DNA of 58,229 bases. Source: a virus. Positions within the stretch are counted from its first letter, which is position 1, and each line of letters starts with the position of its first letter. The notes beneath the pieces are model-generated. The model searched no databases. It saw only the letters and a program-made list of their open reading frames with translations, and was not told the DNA's origin. The DNA lies in the IMG/VR virus record IMGVR_UViG_3300043434_000302, positions 1 through 58,229 of that record; one strand, given 5' to 3'. This document shows positions 8,518 to 16,985 of the stretch, in pieces. The translations under genes were made by a program, and so were the position numbers.

Positions 8518-9432
8518 CTAACGGACTCGTCCCTCTAGATACGCCTGATCGATCTCTGCCGAACGTCGCTCGAATTCATCGAGTGGCATGCGGGTGATCT
8601 CTTGGCGGCTCCAAATTCGCTTGCCCGAGCTTGGGTCCGGTCGTCGGGCTTTGGGGAGCGTGGGTTCTGCAACCCGTCGCGCCTTCTCAACCTTTGAGAC
8701 CGGCTGTTGCGGCTGTGTATCGAAGACTTCCTTATAACGATTGATAAGCTCGACTACCTCATGGGCGCTGCCGTCATTGGCTACACGCTGCCATACAGGC
8801 GTCTGACGCTCTAACCATCCAACAAAGTCATCTGACGTGACGATATCGTCCATATCAGGGTGCGACTCGCGAATAGTGTCAAAGTGCTCGTTAAGAGTGC
8901 TCTGACTTTCAGTCGTTTTAACTTGGTCTCTATACTGTGTGACTGTCTGCTCTAGCTTTGCCAGCTTCTTCAGAAGCGGTGCAGCGATGTCTGGATATTC
9001 CTCAGCGAGGGTTTTCAGATCATCATCTTCACCGTCTCCTCTGTGCTGGACATTTTCCAGTTCAGAGCTCAGCTCCGCATTCCGCTGACGTAGCGCGATT
9101 ACTTCTTTGCGCAAATCCGCCGCTTCTTGCGTCGCCTTTGTCATTCGAGCCTGAGCATTCTTGATACGCTCGTTAGCGAGTTTGATCTGCTGCTGCAGGT
9201 CACCATCGCTTTCATCAGGATCTTGATCGCCGCGATCTTCTTCCTGTGGAATCTCTTCGCCGTCTTCCCCAGTGTCCGTCGATTCTACGGGTGGGTTTTC
9301 ATCTTCCTCTGGCTGCGGCGGGGTGTCGGTTTCTTCAGCATTCTGCTGATTCTCCGGTCCGTCCTGCTCTGCCATCATCTGTTTCAAAAGTTCGTCGGCT
9401 TCTTGCTCAAGCTTCTCAGGGTCTACCTTCAT
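8518..9432 (-). CDS. Capsid scaffolding protein
   Basis: The 304-residue protein is very acidic in its first 90 residues (EEDENPPVESTDTGEDGEE...). A long coiled coil follows (QQQIKLANERIKNAQARMTKATQEAADLRKEV) and it ends in a basic segment (SGKRIWSRQEITRM, RRSAEIDQAYLEGRVR). This composition and its position between portal and major capsid are characteristic of scaffolding proteins, whose basic C-terminus binds the coat protein. Confidence 0.9.
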   Translation of the reverse strand: MKVDPEKLEQEADELLKQMMAEQDGPENQQNAEETDTPPQPEEDENPPVESTDTGEDGEEIPQEEDRGDQDPDESDGDLQQQIKLANERIKNAQARMTKATQEAADLRKEVIALRQRNAELSSELENVQHRGDGEDDDLKTLAEEYPDIAAPLLKKLAKLEQTVTQYRDQVKTTESQSTLNEHFDTIRESHPDMDDIVTSDDFVGWLERQTPVWQRVANDGSAHEVVELINRYKEVFDTQPQQPVSKVEKARRVAEPTLPKARRPDPSSGKRIWSRQEITRMPLDEFERRSAEIDQAYLEGRVR

Positions 9433-9496
9433 ATCTCACCAATGTTTGCGGGTCCGCTACGGAGTGTCCGCGTTTCGTTTAGAAGACGGGTGTCTC

Positions 9497-9742
9497 TTAC
9501 GAGGTCGTCTTCGCGCTTAAAACCGCTTGTGCGGTATCTTCTAGTTCAAGGATGAAGCGCAACTCTGCTGCTCTACCTTGATCAAATTTGTGGTCCGGAA
9601 CGGTCTCCAACTTGTCCCTGCAAGCCTCCAGCCGCTCCATTAGAAAGATCATCAAGTCCTTCCACTGGGGCTGCGCCGCCAGTTGGATCACCGCCTGCGC
9701 CGCTTGCGGCGAGCATCTGCTGCTGTTGTGCTTGCGCTTCAA
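9497..9742 (-). CDS. Small protein overlapping the portal gene end
   Basis: The frame gives up to 81 residues, with a helical core WKDLMIFLMERLEACRDKLETV and RAAELRFILELEDTAQAVL. This type of small helical protein commonly lies between portal and scaffold genes. The start is uncertain: the ATG at 9742 overlaps the portal by 161 bases, while an ATG at 9652 has GGAAGG just upstream and would give 51 residues. The tryptophan-containing helix before 9652 favours the longer form. Function unknown. Confidence 0.7.
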   Translation of the reverse strand: MKRKHNSSRCSPQAAQAVIQLAAQPQWKDLMIFLMERLEACRDKLETVPDHKFDQGRAAELRFILELEDTAQAVLSAKTTS

Positions 9743-11618
9743 TTTGCAGCTCCTTGTCAGTCTTGATTACTTCGTCTGGGTTAATATCCATACTCTTTGC
9801 AATCTCTGTTAGCAACTCTTTACGTTTTGTTATAGCAACGTCCATAGGATTACTTATCAGAGACATAAATTGCAACAAGCGTTGCGAGCGAACTTCACGC
9901 TGAATGAGTGAAGTACTACCTCGAGCGGTCACATTAAGGTCGCCCTTAGCCTTCTCGTTGTCGCTCCACTCCATGTTCCAGTGATACAGAGACTTGATCA
10001 GAGGAATGATTAGGTAGTCGTCGACGTTCTTTAGTGTCGACTTCAGCGCGACGTTGGCGTTGCCCATCAGGATGGACATACCAGTGGCTGTCTTGTTGAG
10101 CTGTTGGCCTGCATCACCGTGCGTGTATGACGGCAAAGAGGTAGTTTCGTCGGCAAACTTGCGGAACATCTCGATGATGCTGGTCAGTCCATTAGCGTTT
10201 GCCACCGGCTGGTTAAAGCGGACAGCAGGGGCGTTGGGATCGCCGCCACTACGCAGGAAGACTTTCCAAGGATGCAGATCGGTTGGATCTTCACCGGCCT
10301 CTAGGAAGTCCATGTTGACTTCGACCATTGGTCCAGAGGAGATCGCCATGTTGTCGATAAAGATACGGGTCGCCGCGTTCATCGTCGACTGCGAATCGCG
10401 CATCATGCGAGGCACGCCTGTACCCCAGAACTGGTGCGGGTTACGCTCGTATGGGAAGCAATTGTAAGGAATGCGACCATCCGGAATCGGGTTCAGCGTG
10501 GCGCGGATTACTTTGCCAGCACAGATCCAAATGTTTGCGTCGTAGTCGTCGTCTTCTTCAGAACCCTCTGGCAGCTCTGCGCCTGCCTCAAGAAGGTCGG
10601 TTCCGTTGATGGATCCCCAGTACTCAAGCACTTCGAACCGATTGTTTGGCCCAGACTGCAGCTTGATGTTGGCGACTTCACGACGAATGCGCTCGTGATC
10701 TTCTTCAACGTGGTTACCACGAGGACTATCAGAGAGGATCTCTTCAATTGCGTCGCTGTCGAAGCCGTCAAGGTCACGCAGATCGCGGAACTGGCGGCGG
10801 GTAAGAACGTGGCGGCGGAACAAACCATGAAGGTCTTCGTTCGACGTCGCGTAAGGATCTGGATATATGTCGAAAATCGATACCGACTCGATGTCAGGCT
10901 TGACCTGCTCGACGACAGTAAGAGAGTGCGCCTGTACGCCGTTGACGTAGCTACGCTTCCAGCGCTTGTTGCGCTCGATTCTAACGGTGCCGCCCTTGAT
11001 GCAGCCGGTGCCGAAGATGCAGGACTCCATGATGGCTTCCTTAATCTTCTGCTCAGCATTGGCTTCGCCAAGTTGATCGCGGACAAGGATGGTCATTTCT
11101 GAGGCGGCTAGCTTGGCGCGGCGTCGAACCTCATCACGCACCTGATCCATGAGCTCATCGCGACGCTCATTGATGATATCGAGAACCATCGTTGGTGAAG
11201 CTACACCAGACGCCTGCATAATTTCAGCAGTGGCTTCTTTGGTGATCGCAGCCATCTCGAGCGGGTCCAGCTCAGGTATTGCTGTGGGATCGATGCTGTA
11301 GAAGTCCTGACCACTCTGGAAAAGAAGGTCAACCAGACGCGAAAACGCCGACATCACCTTAGTGCGGGTGAGGCCGACGAATACTTTCGAGCGTGTACCG
11401 GTTAGTTTGGCGAGGACGTCGGGGTCATACTCCCCCAAAAATTGGCGGAAACTCGAGAGCCACTCATCCTCAATATCATTACGGGCGTCTTTGTACTCAG
11501 TGAACAAAGATTGCAGACGCGGACCCAGACCCTGAAACTCTTCAAGGTCTTCCTCACGCTTCTCTACTGGTGCGAATTCTCCATTGTCTTCGTCTTCTAT
11601 TTCGTCTTCGTACATCAA
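9582..11618 (-). CDS. Portal protein
   Basis: The 678-residue protein is the right size and position for a podovirus portal, the dodecameric ring through which DNA enters the capsid. It has an acidic start, a long conserved core with FDIYPDPYATSNEDLHGLFRRHV, EVLEYWGSIN and IPYNCFPYERNPHQFWGTGVPRMMRDSQSTMNAA-type motifs, a helical crown region (LQFMSLISNPMDVAITKRKEL), and a Gln/Gly-rich C-terminus. Its start overlaps the large terminase stop by four bases. Confidence 0.95.
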   Translation of the reverse strand: MMYEDEIEDEDNGEFAPVEKREEDLEEFQGLGPRLQSLFTEYKDARNDIEDEWLSSFRQFLGEYDPDVLAKLTGTRSKVFVGLTRTKVMSAFSRLVDLLFQSGQDFYSIDPTAIPELDPLEMAAITKEATAEIMQASGVASPTMVLDIINERRDELMDQVRDEVRRRAKLAASEMTILVRDQLGEANAEQKIKEAIMESCIFGTGCIKGGTVRIERNKRWKRSYVNGVQAHSLTVVEQVKPDIESVSIFDIYPDPYATSNEDLHGLFRRHVLTRRQFRDLRDLDGFDSDAIEEILSDSPRGNHVEEDHERIRREVANIKLQSGPNNRFEVLEYWGSINGTDLLEAGAELPEGSEEDDDYDANIWICAGKVIRATLNPIPDGRIPYNCFPYERNPHQFWGTGVPRMMRDSQSTMNAATRIFIDNMAISSGPMVEVNMDFLEAGEDPTDLHPWKVFLRSGGDPNAPAVRFNQPVANANGLTSIIEMFRKFADETTSLPSYTHGDAGQQLNKTATGMSILMGNANVALKSTLKNVDDYLIIPLIKSLYHWNMEWSDNEKAKGDLNVTARGSTSLIQREVRSQRLLQFMSLISNPMDVAITKRKELLTEIAKSMDINPDEVIKTDKELQIEAQAQQQQMLAASGAGGDPTGGAAPVEGLDDLSNGAAGGLQGQVGDRSGPQI

Positions 11619-13201
11619 TACCCCACGACGCTATCGAACGGCTCGTACCTTGTCGCCGCAACTTTTGACTTGCGGTTACGCGGCATCGAGTTAAGTCCGA
11701 ATAGAGCTATTGCATATGACATTACTCTGTCATCAAAGCAACCCGACTTAGCATTCGTAATGCCTTTGTCATCAATAACGTAGTTACGCAACTCTTTTAC
11801 AAGTTCTACGTCCGCTATTCCACTATCACGCTTACGCAAAAGCGCTGCAAGATTATCGATAATCAATGGTTTTGTCTTACTAGACGTATAAAAACCTGCA
11901 CGCTTAGTCATTCTGTCTGCATACGCATCATCGACTGTATGTTCAACATAAAGATTTGGATAGCCCAGATCCTGCATGCGGCGGATTGTGGTCAGACCGT
12001 GGTTGTTTCGCTCAGGAATAATGTAGGCGCGGTTGAACATCTTGCCCAATGCGGCAAGCTGATCACCCAATTCATATGGATCGATGTGCAAGTGCCACGT
12101 CGCAACCTGCCTACCAAGCGAATCCAGCACCTGAGCAACTGTGTAGTCTCCATGCGCCAGACCTTCAGCTACGTCGACGCCGATGCAGTAGCGCTCATCT
12201 GGATCGATGCGCTTGATCCACTGCTTGTATGATCCCTTTTCGTGCGGCGTGACATTGCCGTCCTTGAAGCTGCCTTCTAGCTCTGGTGTGTAGCAGTTAC
12301 GCTCCGCGTCCATGAGGCAGTCTTCTTCAACAAAGCTGCGGCCAGAGAACAGGAACGCTTCTTCGGGCGTGCAGGGATACTCCTGCTTGAATAGATCCAG
12401 AGATCCAAGCTCGTCTATCTTCGACCGCCGCCAGTTCAACTTCTCGTTCGAGAGGCTGTATAGCGCAGCGAGCTTTGCTTCCTCTGCCGTGACGGCGAAA
12501 TACGGATCGCACTTCTTCTCGTACTCTGGAAGCCAGAACCACGGAATAAAGATGACAATCCAGTCGCTGTCGCCTCTTAGCGCCTTCATCACCTGTTCGT
12601 AGAACCAGCCGCCTGCGCCGTTCGCCGTGGACTCAACGATAACTTCGGAGTTTTCGGCGGGGACAGACTGCAGTAGACCTGCCACAATCTCGCCACTGTT
12701 TGGATAGAATGCTGCCTCAGATGCATGCACGTAGCGGTTTGTCATACCGCGACCAATGTTTGTGGATCGCGCAGTACCAATACGATACTGGGAATTCAGC
12801 TTGTCGAACTCAAGCGATGTGGTGGTGCTCGACTTCAGGGCTGGCTTAAAGATTGGGTGAGCCGCGTTGTCGTAGAAGAACTTGACCATGCGGAAGATGG
12901 CGGTGGTGGACTCAGCAAGGTGAGAGAGCACGAAGGCGTTGGCGTTCTTGGTCTTTGTGGTCTTCCAGTAAAAGCGGCCTTCCACGTATGTGGAGATGCC
13001 CATCTGACGGCCCTTAATGACCAGAGCTCGAATACGACCGGTTTCTGCTAGCTGCGTCTCGAGCTTATCGTGCAGGATAAGTTGACCGCGATTGAGCTTG
13101 AACGGCTTGATCTCGCTCTTCTTGTCGACAATGCGCAGCACGTTCTTTGCGTACATGGGGAAGTCCCCCATTAGCTTCTTTGCGACATCCTCTATTTCCA
13201 C
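11615..13201 (-). CDS. terL: Terminase large subunit
   Basis: This is the packaging motor. The ATPase P-loop variant is visible as KGRQMGIS at about residues 63-70. The C-terminal RNase H-like nuclease has acidic clusters in YCIGVDVAEGLAHGDYT and CFDDRVMSYAIAL. The start is chosen at the GTG at 13201, which has AAAGG upstream and overlaps the end of the preceding HNH gene. A GTG at 13231 would add ten residues that lie fully inside that HNH gene, and an ATG at 13171 would be shorter. The HNH gene directly upstream looks like an insertion that ends in the terL start region. Confidence 0.95.
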   Translation of the reverse strand: MEIEDVAKKLMGDFPMYAKNVLRIVDKKSEIKPFKLNRGQLILHDKLETQLAETGRIRALVIKGRQMGISTYVEGRFYWKTTKTKNANAFVLSHLAESTTAIFRMVKFFYDNAAHPIFKPALKSSTTTSLEFDKLNSQYRIGTARSTNIGRGMTNRYVHASEAAFYPNSGEIVAGLLQSVPAENSEVIVESTANGAGGWFYEQVMKALRGDSDWIVIFIPWFWLPEYEKKCDPYFAVTAEEAKLAALYSLSNEKLNWRRSKIDELGSLDLFKQEYPCTPEEAFLFSGRSFVEEDCLMDAERNCYTPELEGSFKDGNVTPHEKGSYKQWIKRIDPDERYCIGVDVAEGLAHGDYTVAQVLDSLGRQVATWHLHIDPYELGDQLAALGKMFNRAYIIPERNNHGLTTIRRMQDLGYPNLYVEHTVDDAYADRMTKRAGFYTSSKTKPLIIDNLAALLRKRDSGIADVELVKELRNYVIDDKGITNAKSGCFDDRVMSYAIALFGLNSMPRNRKSKVAATRYEPFDSVVGY

Positions 13202-13656
13202 AAACCCATACCTTTGACGATATCTAAGCACCAGTCGAGCAACTCATCGTCGTTCATGCGGCGCTTCATATAATTAACTGCAACGCAGACCAACCTTACA
13301 TTTCCGGCAGAGTACGGCTTGTTGGAGTCGATACGATCAATGCTGACATTAGTACCAACCGCATTACCTTCGAAGGTAAATCTCTTGCGGGTGACTGCGC
13401 ATCGCCCATCCTGTTTCTTTAGGAGCTCGAGCAAGTGATCGAGCGTGAAACAATCTGATGCGAACCCACCGCCTTTTGTTCTTCGCTTTGCATCTAGATA
13501 GCGGTGCTTGAGGTAGGCCTCAACGGAATCATATTTGCTGTGACGTCGCGCAGGTGGGCATGACGCGCAGCGGGAAGAGTACCGCCCAGTTTTAGGGTTT
13601 AGGCGGTACTCTGATTGGGGCTTTGATTGGCCGCAGTTGGTGCAGTTTCTCTGCAC
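13192..13656 (-). CDS. HNH endonuclease with N-terminal zinc finger
   Basis: The 154-residue protein has CTNCGQSKP...CASCPP zinc-binding cysteines at the start and an HNH-type core SIDRIDSNKPYSAGNVRLVC near residues 105-125, ending in a YMKRRMNDDELLDWC helix. It closely resembles the endonuclease at 15940-16629 in this core. Its stop overlaps the terL start. Free-standing HNH enzymes beside terminase genes are usually homing endonucleases, though some HNH proteins assist packaging cleavage, so either role is possible. Confidence 0.9.
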   Translation of the reverse strand: MQRNCTNCGQSKPQSEYRLNPKTGRYSSRCASCPPARRHSKYDSVEAYLKHRYLDAKRRTKGGGFASDCFTLDHLLELLKKQDGRCAVTRKRFTFEGNAVGTNVSIDRIDSNKPYSAGNVRLVCVAVNYMKRRMNDDELLDWCLDIVKGMGLWK

Positions 13657-13672
13657 CTGTCCACTTTCTTGC

Positions 13673-13843
13673 TTACTTCTTCTTTGCCTTCATGAGCATC
13701 TTCATCTTGCCAGCCATTTCCTTGGCTTTGCCTTTATACTCTTTGATTTCACCCTTGGCGTAAGCAGCTTTGCCGCCCTTTTTCTTTTCCATCTTTTCTT
13801 CCATCTTGGATTCTTTACCCTTGAACGGCATTGGCTTCTTCAT
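13673..13843 (-). CDS. Lysine-rich small protein
   Basis: The 56-residue protein starting MKKPMPFKGKESKMEEKMEKKKGG is about one third lysine and ends MLMKAKKK. The start at 13843 has GGAGAA five bases upstream and forms an ATGA overlap with the outer spanin stop, so the two are translationally coupled. Small basic proteins of this kind are common in tailed phage late operons and may bind DNA in the head; no function is shown here. Confidence 0.8.
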   Translation of the reverse strand: MKKPMPFKGKESKMEEKMEKKKGGKAAYAKGEIKEYKGKAKEMAGKMKMLMKAKKK

Positions 13844-14088
13844 TTGATTTCTCCACAAGCGGCCAACATGGCCTGTAACTTAGCCTCGTACCCCTTGCGG
13901 AGTTCTCGCTCCGCAAGCAGTACCTTTACTCTTTCAAATATTCCAGCGCTTTCTGCGACTGTTGGATAGATCGGGGCGACTGGCTGCTCTTTGATGCAAG
14001 GCACCGCCACTGGGATCTTGATTTCAATTGGTGGCTTGGACGCACAGCCAAGCAAGAGCAGGACTGGCAGCAGGGCTAAGGCACGCAT
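13840..14088 (-). CDS. Outer spanin lipoprotein (Rz1-like)
   Basis: The 82-residue protein starts MRALALLPVLLLLGCASKPP, a lipoprotein signal with lipobox LLGC, followed by a proline-rich stretch and a C-terminal helix. It pairs with the upstream inner spanin: the ATG at 14088 shares one base with that gene's TAA (TAATG). The inner and outer spanins together fuse the two membranes in the last step of lysis of Gram-negative cells. A longer frame begins upstream but would bury the signal peptide, so 14088 is preferred. Confidence 0.9.
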   Translation of the reverse strand: MRALALLPVLLLLGCASKPPIEIKIPVAVPCIKEQPVAPIYPTVAESAGIFERVKVLLAERELRKGYEAKLQAMLAACGEIK

Positions 14089-14438
14089 TACTGGTACTCC
14101 TTCAGTAGATCGAGGGCAGCAATGCATTCATCGCTGTTGGTCGGCACGGACACGAGGATGCGGGTTGCCTTACCGGCGTGCCACTTCTCCACGACGCGAG
14201 CCTCCTTGAGCGCCTTCTCTGCGGCAGCAGCCGATTTTTTTTCAACTACTTTGTATGCTTCGATCTGCGCATTCTGCTTCTCGACCTGAGCAGTCAAGTC
14301 TGTGTAGCGGATCTTCTGCTTGAGGAGATCATTCTCAAGCCCAGCGTTGGACACCCACAACCAGCCGATGACGGCCACAAGAATGGCGTACCCAAAAAAT
14401 CGGCGGAAACTCCACGCAACCCTCAACGCCTCAATCAT
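14088..14438 (-). CDS. Inner spanin (Rz-like)
   Basis: The 116-residue protein has one N-terminal membrane helix (FGYAILVAVIGWLWVSNA, about residues 15-33) and then a long periplasmic coiled coil (LENDLLKQKIRYTDLTAQVEK...). This is the type II membrane design of an inner spanin. It overlaps the holin gene by eight bases and abuts the outer spanin. One stretch near its start (SFRRFFG) is encoded by a copy of the CCGCCGA repeat described elsewhere. Confidence 0.88.
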   Translation of the reverse strand: MIEALRVAWSFRRFFGYAILVAVIGWLWVSNAGLENDLLKQKIRYTDLTAQVEKQNAQIEAYKVVEKKSAAAAEKALKEARVVEKWHAGKATRILVSVPTNSDECIAALDLLKEYQ

Positions 14439-14685
14439 TTCCTGACCCCTTAATCTTGCCCCATTCCCTCACAGCAAACGCAGCGGCAATGGCGGTAACC
14501 AATAGAGACAGCCCAGTCATATCACTGGGAGCCTCACCTTTTGCAAAGAGCATGTACAGCGGAGCGACGACGCCATGCACCGCCATAGTTCCAGCGATCC
14601 AGATGCAGGTCATAGGCCTCCACCACTTGCGGATCACGCACAGCGCTACAGCTTCAAAGTCTAGAAGGCGTTGCTTCAAGCTCAT
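14431..14685 (-). CDS. Putative holin
   Basis: The 84-residue protein has at least two membrane helices (WWRPMTCIWIAGTMAVHGVV and MTGLSLLVTAIAAAFAVREW) and an RP motif before the first, as in the three-helix holin family first noted in gene transfer agents. It lies between endolysin and spanin genes with four- and eight-base overlaps, completing the lysis cassette. It would open the inner membrane to release the endolysin. Confidence 0.82.
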   Translation of the reverse strand: MSLKQRLLDFEAVALCVIRKWWRPMTCIWIAGTMAVHGVVAPLYMLFAKGEAPSDMTGLSLLVTAIAAAFAVREWGKIKGSGND

Positions 14686-15155
14686 GCCTCGTTGTCCGAA
14701 ACTGGAGCATTGGAAGCTACGTGGACAGGACCACCGGTTACCGGTACGCCCTTCGGCCAGCGGATCGCTACACAGCGGCTCTTGGCAATACGCATCACGT
14801 TGACGGCGTTCTGTTGATTGCCGCCCAGTACACGGTAGTAGAAGCGGTCCTCGCCTACATAGAAGCCGACGTGACCACCGCCACTACGAGCGAACACAAG
14901 GATCGCGCCTTCACACACATGAGTGGGACGCAGGTTGGAGCCATATTCCTTCCACGCCAGTGCGCGATACCAATGCTGAGGAACGGGTAGACCTGCTTCA
15001 CGCAGGCAGTGGGCAACGAACGTGCCGCACCAAGGCGTCTCATCATCCTTCCACCAAGCACCAAGCTTGGCGAGCCACGCCTGAATTTTCGTATTGTGTT
15101 TTGGGCCAGCGACTTCCTTTAGGCCGATAGACTCACGAGCTATCTTCATCCACAT
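14682..15155 (-). CDS. Endolysin, CHAP-like cysteine peptidase/amidase (TIGR02594-like)
   Basis: The 157-residue protein contains a Cys-His-Asn arrangement typical of NlpC/P60-CHAP enzymes of the TIGR02594 type: PWCGTFVAH (Cys43), GGGHVGFY (His95) and GGNQQN (Asn113). It opens with ARESIGLKEVAG, usual for this family. No signal peptide is present, so export needs the holin encoded next. The TAATG overlap with the upstream small gene indicates coupling. Confidence 0.9.
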   Translation of the reverse strand: MWMKIARESIGLKEVAGPKHNTKIQAWLAKLGAWWKDDETPWCGTFVAHCLREAGLPVPQHWYRALAWKEYGSNLRPTHVCEGAILVFARSGGGHVGFYVGEDRFYYRVLGGNQQNAVNVMRIAKSRCVAIRWPKGVPVTGGPVHVASNAPVSDNEA

Positions 15156-15307
15156 TATTTTTTCTTTCGTGCAGCTCGCATGTTGTCCACGAGATTAGGA
15201 TAAGGTCGACCCGCTTTCTTGGCTGCAGCCTTAGCGCTCGCCTTCTGGCTATCAGTCAACGGTGTCGACTTCTTCTTTGGATTCGGCTTGTCCCATACTT
15301 TCTTCAT
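15155..15307 (-). CDS. Small basic protein, 50 residues
   Basis: The frame begins MKKVWDKPNPKKKSTPLTDS and ends MRAARKKK. It is rich in Lys and Ala (SQKASAKAAAKKAGRPYP) and shares a TAATG junction with the endolysin start. It resembles small hypothetical proteins with a KAGRPYPN-V-N motif found in phage genomes. Function unknown. Confidence 0.75.
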   Translation of the reverse strand: MKKVWDKPNPKKKSTPLTDSQKASAKAAAKKAGRPYPNLVDNMRAARKKK

Positions 15308-15316
15308 GTCCGCACC

Positions 15317-15943
15317 TCAGTAGTGGTATTCGTCCACGTCTCCATAGCGTGTAAAGTCGTGGTTTTCTACTGCAAAGAACTCACCAGACGCCTTAAAGTC
15401 TGGAGTGAGGACCACCTCTGGTGTCAGCGAGATGTCGTAAACGCGCATCCGATTATTGGGATAGGCGCAGAACTGGCCGTTCTCGAGCGCCAAGACGTTC
15501 ATAGCCTTGTGCTCAGACGGGATCTCAGACGTGCCGCAGTCGACCACGTCGTTGTCTGGATGGTAGTTGTCCAGTGTGAATAGATACTCCGCCTTCACAG
15601 TATCCCCGCTACGCAGACGCGCCTCGTACTGCATGCTGGCGATGAACTGCTTGCAGATCGAAACTACACCATAGTCCATGCAGTTCCAGAACTGTAGATC
15701 CGAAAGCGGGTAATCTGGCTTCGGCGTTTCCGGCCTCGACACAAAAGCGGAAATCGGAAGCTTATCGAAGAAGGCACCATACTCTGGAAGGTACGTCTCG
15801 AAGTACAGGGCTCGACCAGCAATGGACTTAGCCGTCACCCACACGCCTTTGACAAACTCGCCGTGGCCGTCCTTCATGTCGCGCAGATACTCTTTGCGCA
15901 CCCACACAGCTTGAGATGGGATGTTTACTAGGAGAGTGCTCAC
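15317..15943 (-). CDS. Conserved phage protein of unknown function, 208 residues
   Basis: The chosen start is the GTG at 15943, which overlaps the preceding HNH stop as GTGA and gives an N-terminus of VSTLLVNIPSQAVWVRKEYL. The protein is mixed alpha-beta, with a conserved-looking FWNCMDYGVVSICKQFIASMQYE centre. The end is aromatic and acidic (DFTRYGDVDEYHY). I do not recognise a catalytic site. A longer frame from 15985 exists but lies inside the HNH gene. Confidence 0.8.
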   Translation of the reverse strand: MSTLLVNIPSQAVWVRKEYLRDMKDGHGEFVKGVWVTAKSIAGRALYFETYLPEYGAFFDKLPISAFVSRPETPKPDYPLSDLQFWNCMDYGVVSICKQFIASMQYEARLRSGDTVKAEYLFTLDNYHPDNDVVDCGTSEIPSEHKAMNVLALENGQFCAYPNNRMRVYDISLTPEVVLTPDFKASGEFFAVENHDFTRYGDVDEYHY

Positions 15944-16629
15944 CACTTCACCTTGTCGGCGTTGTGAATAGCGACAGCCCTGCACCAGCGAATAAATTCC
16001 CCATTTGGCATGTTGCGCTTCATCATGTTGAGTTGCTTGTGGATCAACTGCACATTGTCCTCAGTGTACCCGTGACTACTGTCGATCCGGTCAATAGAAA
16101 CCGTCTCGTCCTTGTAGCCGTTAAGCAGCGGTATTCCAGACAGCGCACAGCAGCCTTCCTGCCGTTCCCACAGCCCATTCACAAAGTCCGCCGATAGCTC
16201 CCACTTAAGCCCCCGCTGTCTCGCGGATACCTCGAACTTCCGTAGCCAACCGACCCTTACGTTGCCATCGAAGCCAGTTGCCTCAGCAGTGAACGCCTTA
16301 TCTGCAGCGGCGCACGCCTTGCAACGCCATCCACTCGAACTACTGGTCTTGGCGTGATCCATTCTGGTGTACGCCTGCTCAGTTCCACACGAAGCACAGG
16401 AGCTACACCATTTGCCGTCATCGTTCTTGTAAACAGCATCCTTAGGCAGGTCTTTCGCTCGGTAGTCGATGCGGCAGTTTCTGCAGTTTTCCCTTTTCAG
16501 TGCGGCCAGTGCACCCGCCCGTGACGCGTAGTCGACTTCGCGTTCGCAACCTTTGCACGAAATAACGAAGCGGTCACCGCGTTCGTGTATGGGGGCGTCG
16601 ATCACTACCATTTCGTCTTCGAAGCCCAA
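15940..16629 (-). CDS. HNH homing-type endonuclease with zinc-finger repeats
   Basis: The 229-residue protein has several CxxC pairs (CKGCERE, CRNCR, CSSCASCG, CKACAAAD) and a C-terminal HNH-like core SIDRIDSSHGYTEDNVQLIH followed by MMKRNMPNGEFIRWC. The core matches the endonuclease at 13192-13656, so the two are paralogues or came from related elements. It overlaps both neighbours. An alternative start is the ATG at 16611. Confidence 0.9.
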   Translation of the reverse strand: MGFEDEMVVIDAPIHERGDRFVISCKGCEREVDYASRAGALAALKRENCRNCRIDYRAKDLPKDAVYKNDDGKWCSSCASCGTEQAYTRMDHAKTSSSSGWRCKACAAADKAFTAEATGFDGNVRVGWLRKFEVSARQRGLKWELSADFVNGLWERQEGCCALSGIPLLNGYKDETVSIDRIDSSHGYTEDNVQLIHKQLNMMKRNMPNGEFIRWCRAVAIHNADKVKW

Positions 16630-16868
16630 TAAGCCGCCGACATCTTTCCCTTGTCGATGTTCTTCGCGTGACGTGCCTTGAATGACTCATTGCGTTTGGA
16701 GCCATCCGGAGATCCCTTAACGCCCTGCTGGCCGAAGCGGATCGTCTTCACTGTGTCGCCAGACTTAGCAACGACCACATGAGACTTAGTTGGATGAGAT
16801 GGAGTCGCCTTGGGCTTGTTGTAGCCAGACACACCTGCCTTCTCGAGACGTGGATCTTTCTTACTCAC
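16605..16868 (-). CDS. DUF6321-like conserved protein
   Basis: The 87-residue basic protein starts at a GTG (16868) with AAGGGG upstream and reads SKKDPRLEKAGVSGYNKPK, then a conserved phage pattern with HPTKSHVVVAK, TIRFGQQGVKGS and FKARHAKNIDKGKMSAAYWA. The pattern matches the small phage family I know as DUF6321. Its function is not known. The 3' end overlaps the HNH gene start by 25 bases, suggesting that gene inserted or drifted into this position. Confidence 0.85.
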   Translation of the reverse strand: MSKKDPRLEKAGVSGYNKPKATPSHPTKSHVVVAKSGDTVKTIRFGQQGVKGSPDGSKRNESFKARHAKNIDKGKMSAAYWASKTKW

Positions 16869-16880
16869 CGAATTCCCCTT

Positions 16881-16985
16881 CTACCGCCATTGCTCCTTTA
16901 TGGCCTGTGACTCATTCAACACCCGCTCAAGAGGATACTTCGGCTTCCTCTCCTTGCGAGCCTTCTTCTTTATCTTTCGATCCAT
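16881..16985 (-). CDS. Possible small basic peptide, 34 residues
   Basis: A short frame encodes MDRKIKKKARKERKPKYPLE followed by a helical end (NESQAIKEQWR). It runs just upstream of the DUF6321-like gene in the same direction. There is no strong ribosome binding site; an in-frame ATG four codons earlier is possible. The sequence looks protein-like rather than random, but support is limited. Confidence 0.4.
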   Translation of the reverse strand: MDRKIKKKARKERKPKYPLERVLNESQAIKEQWR

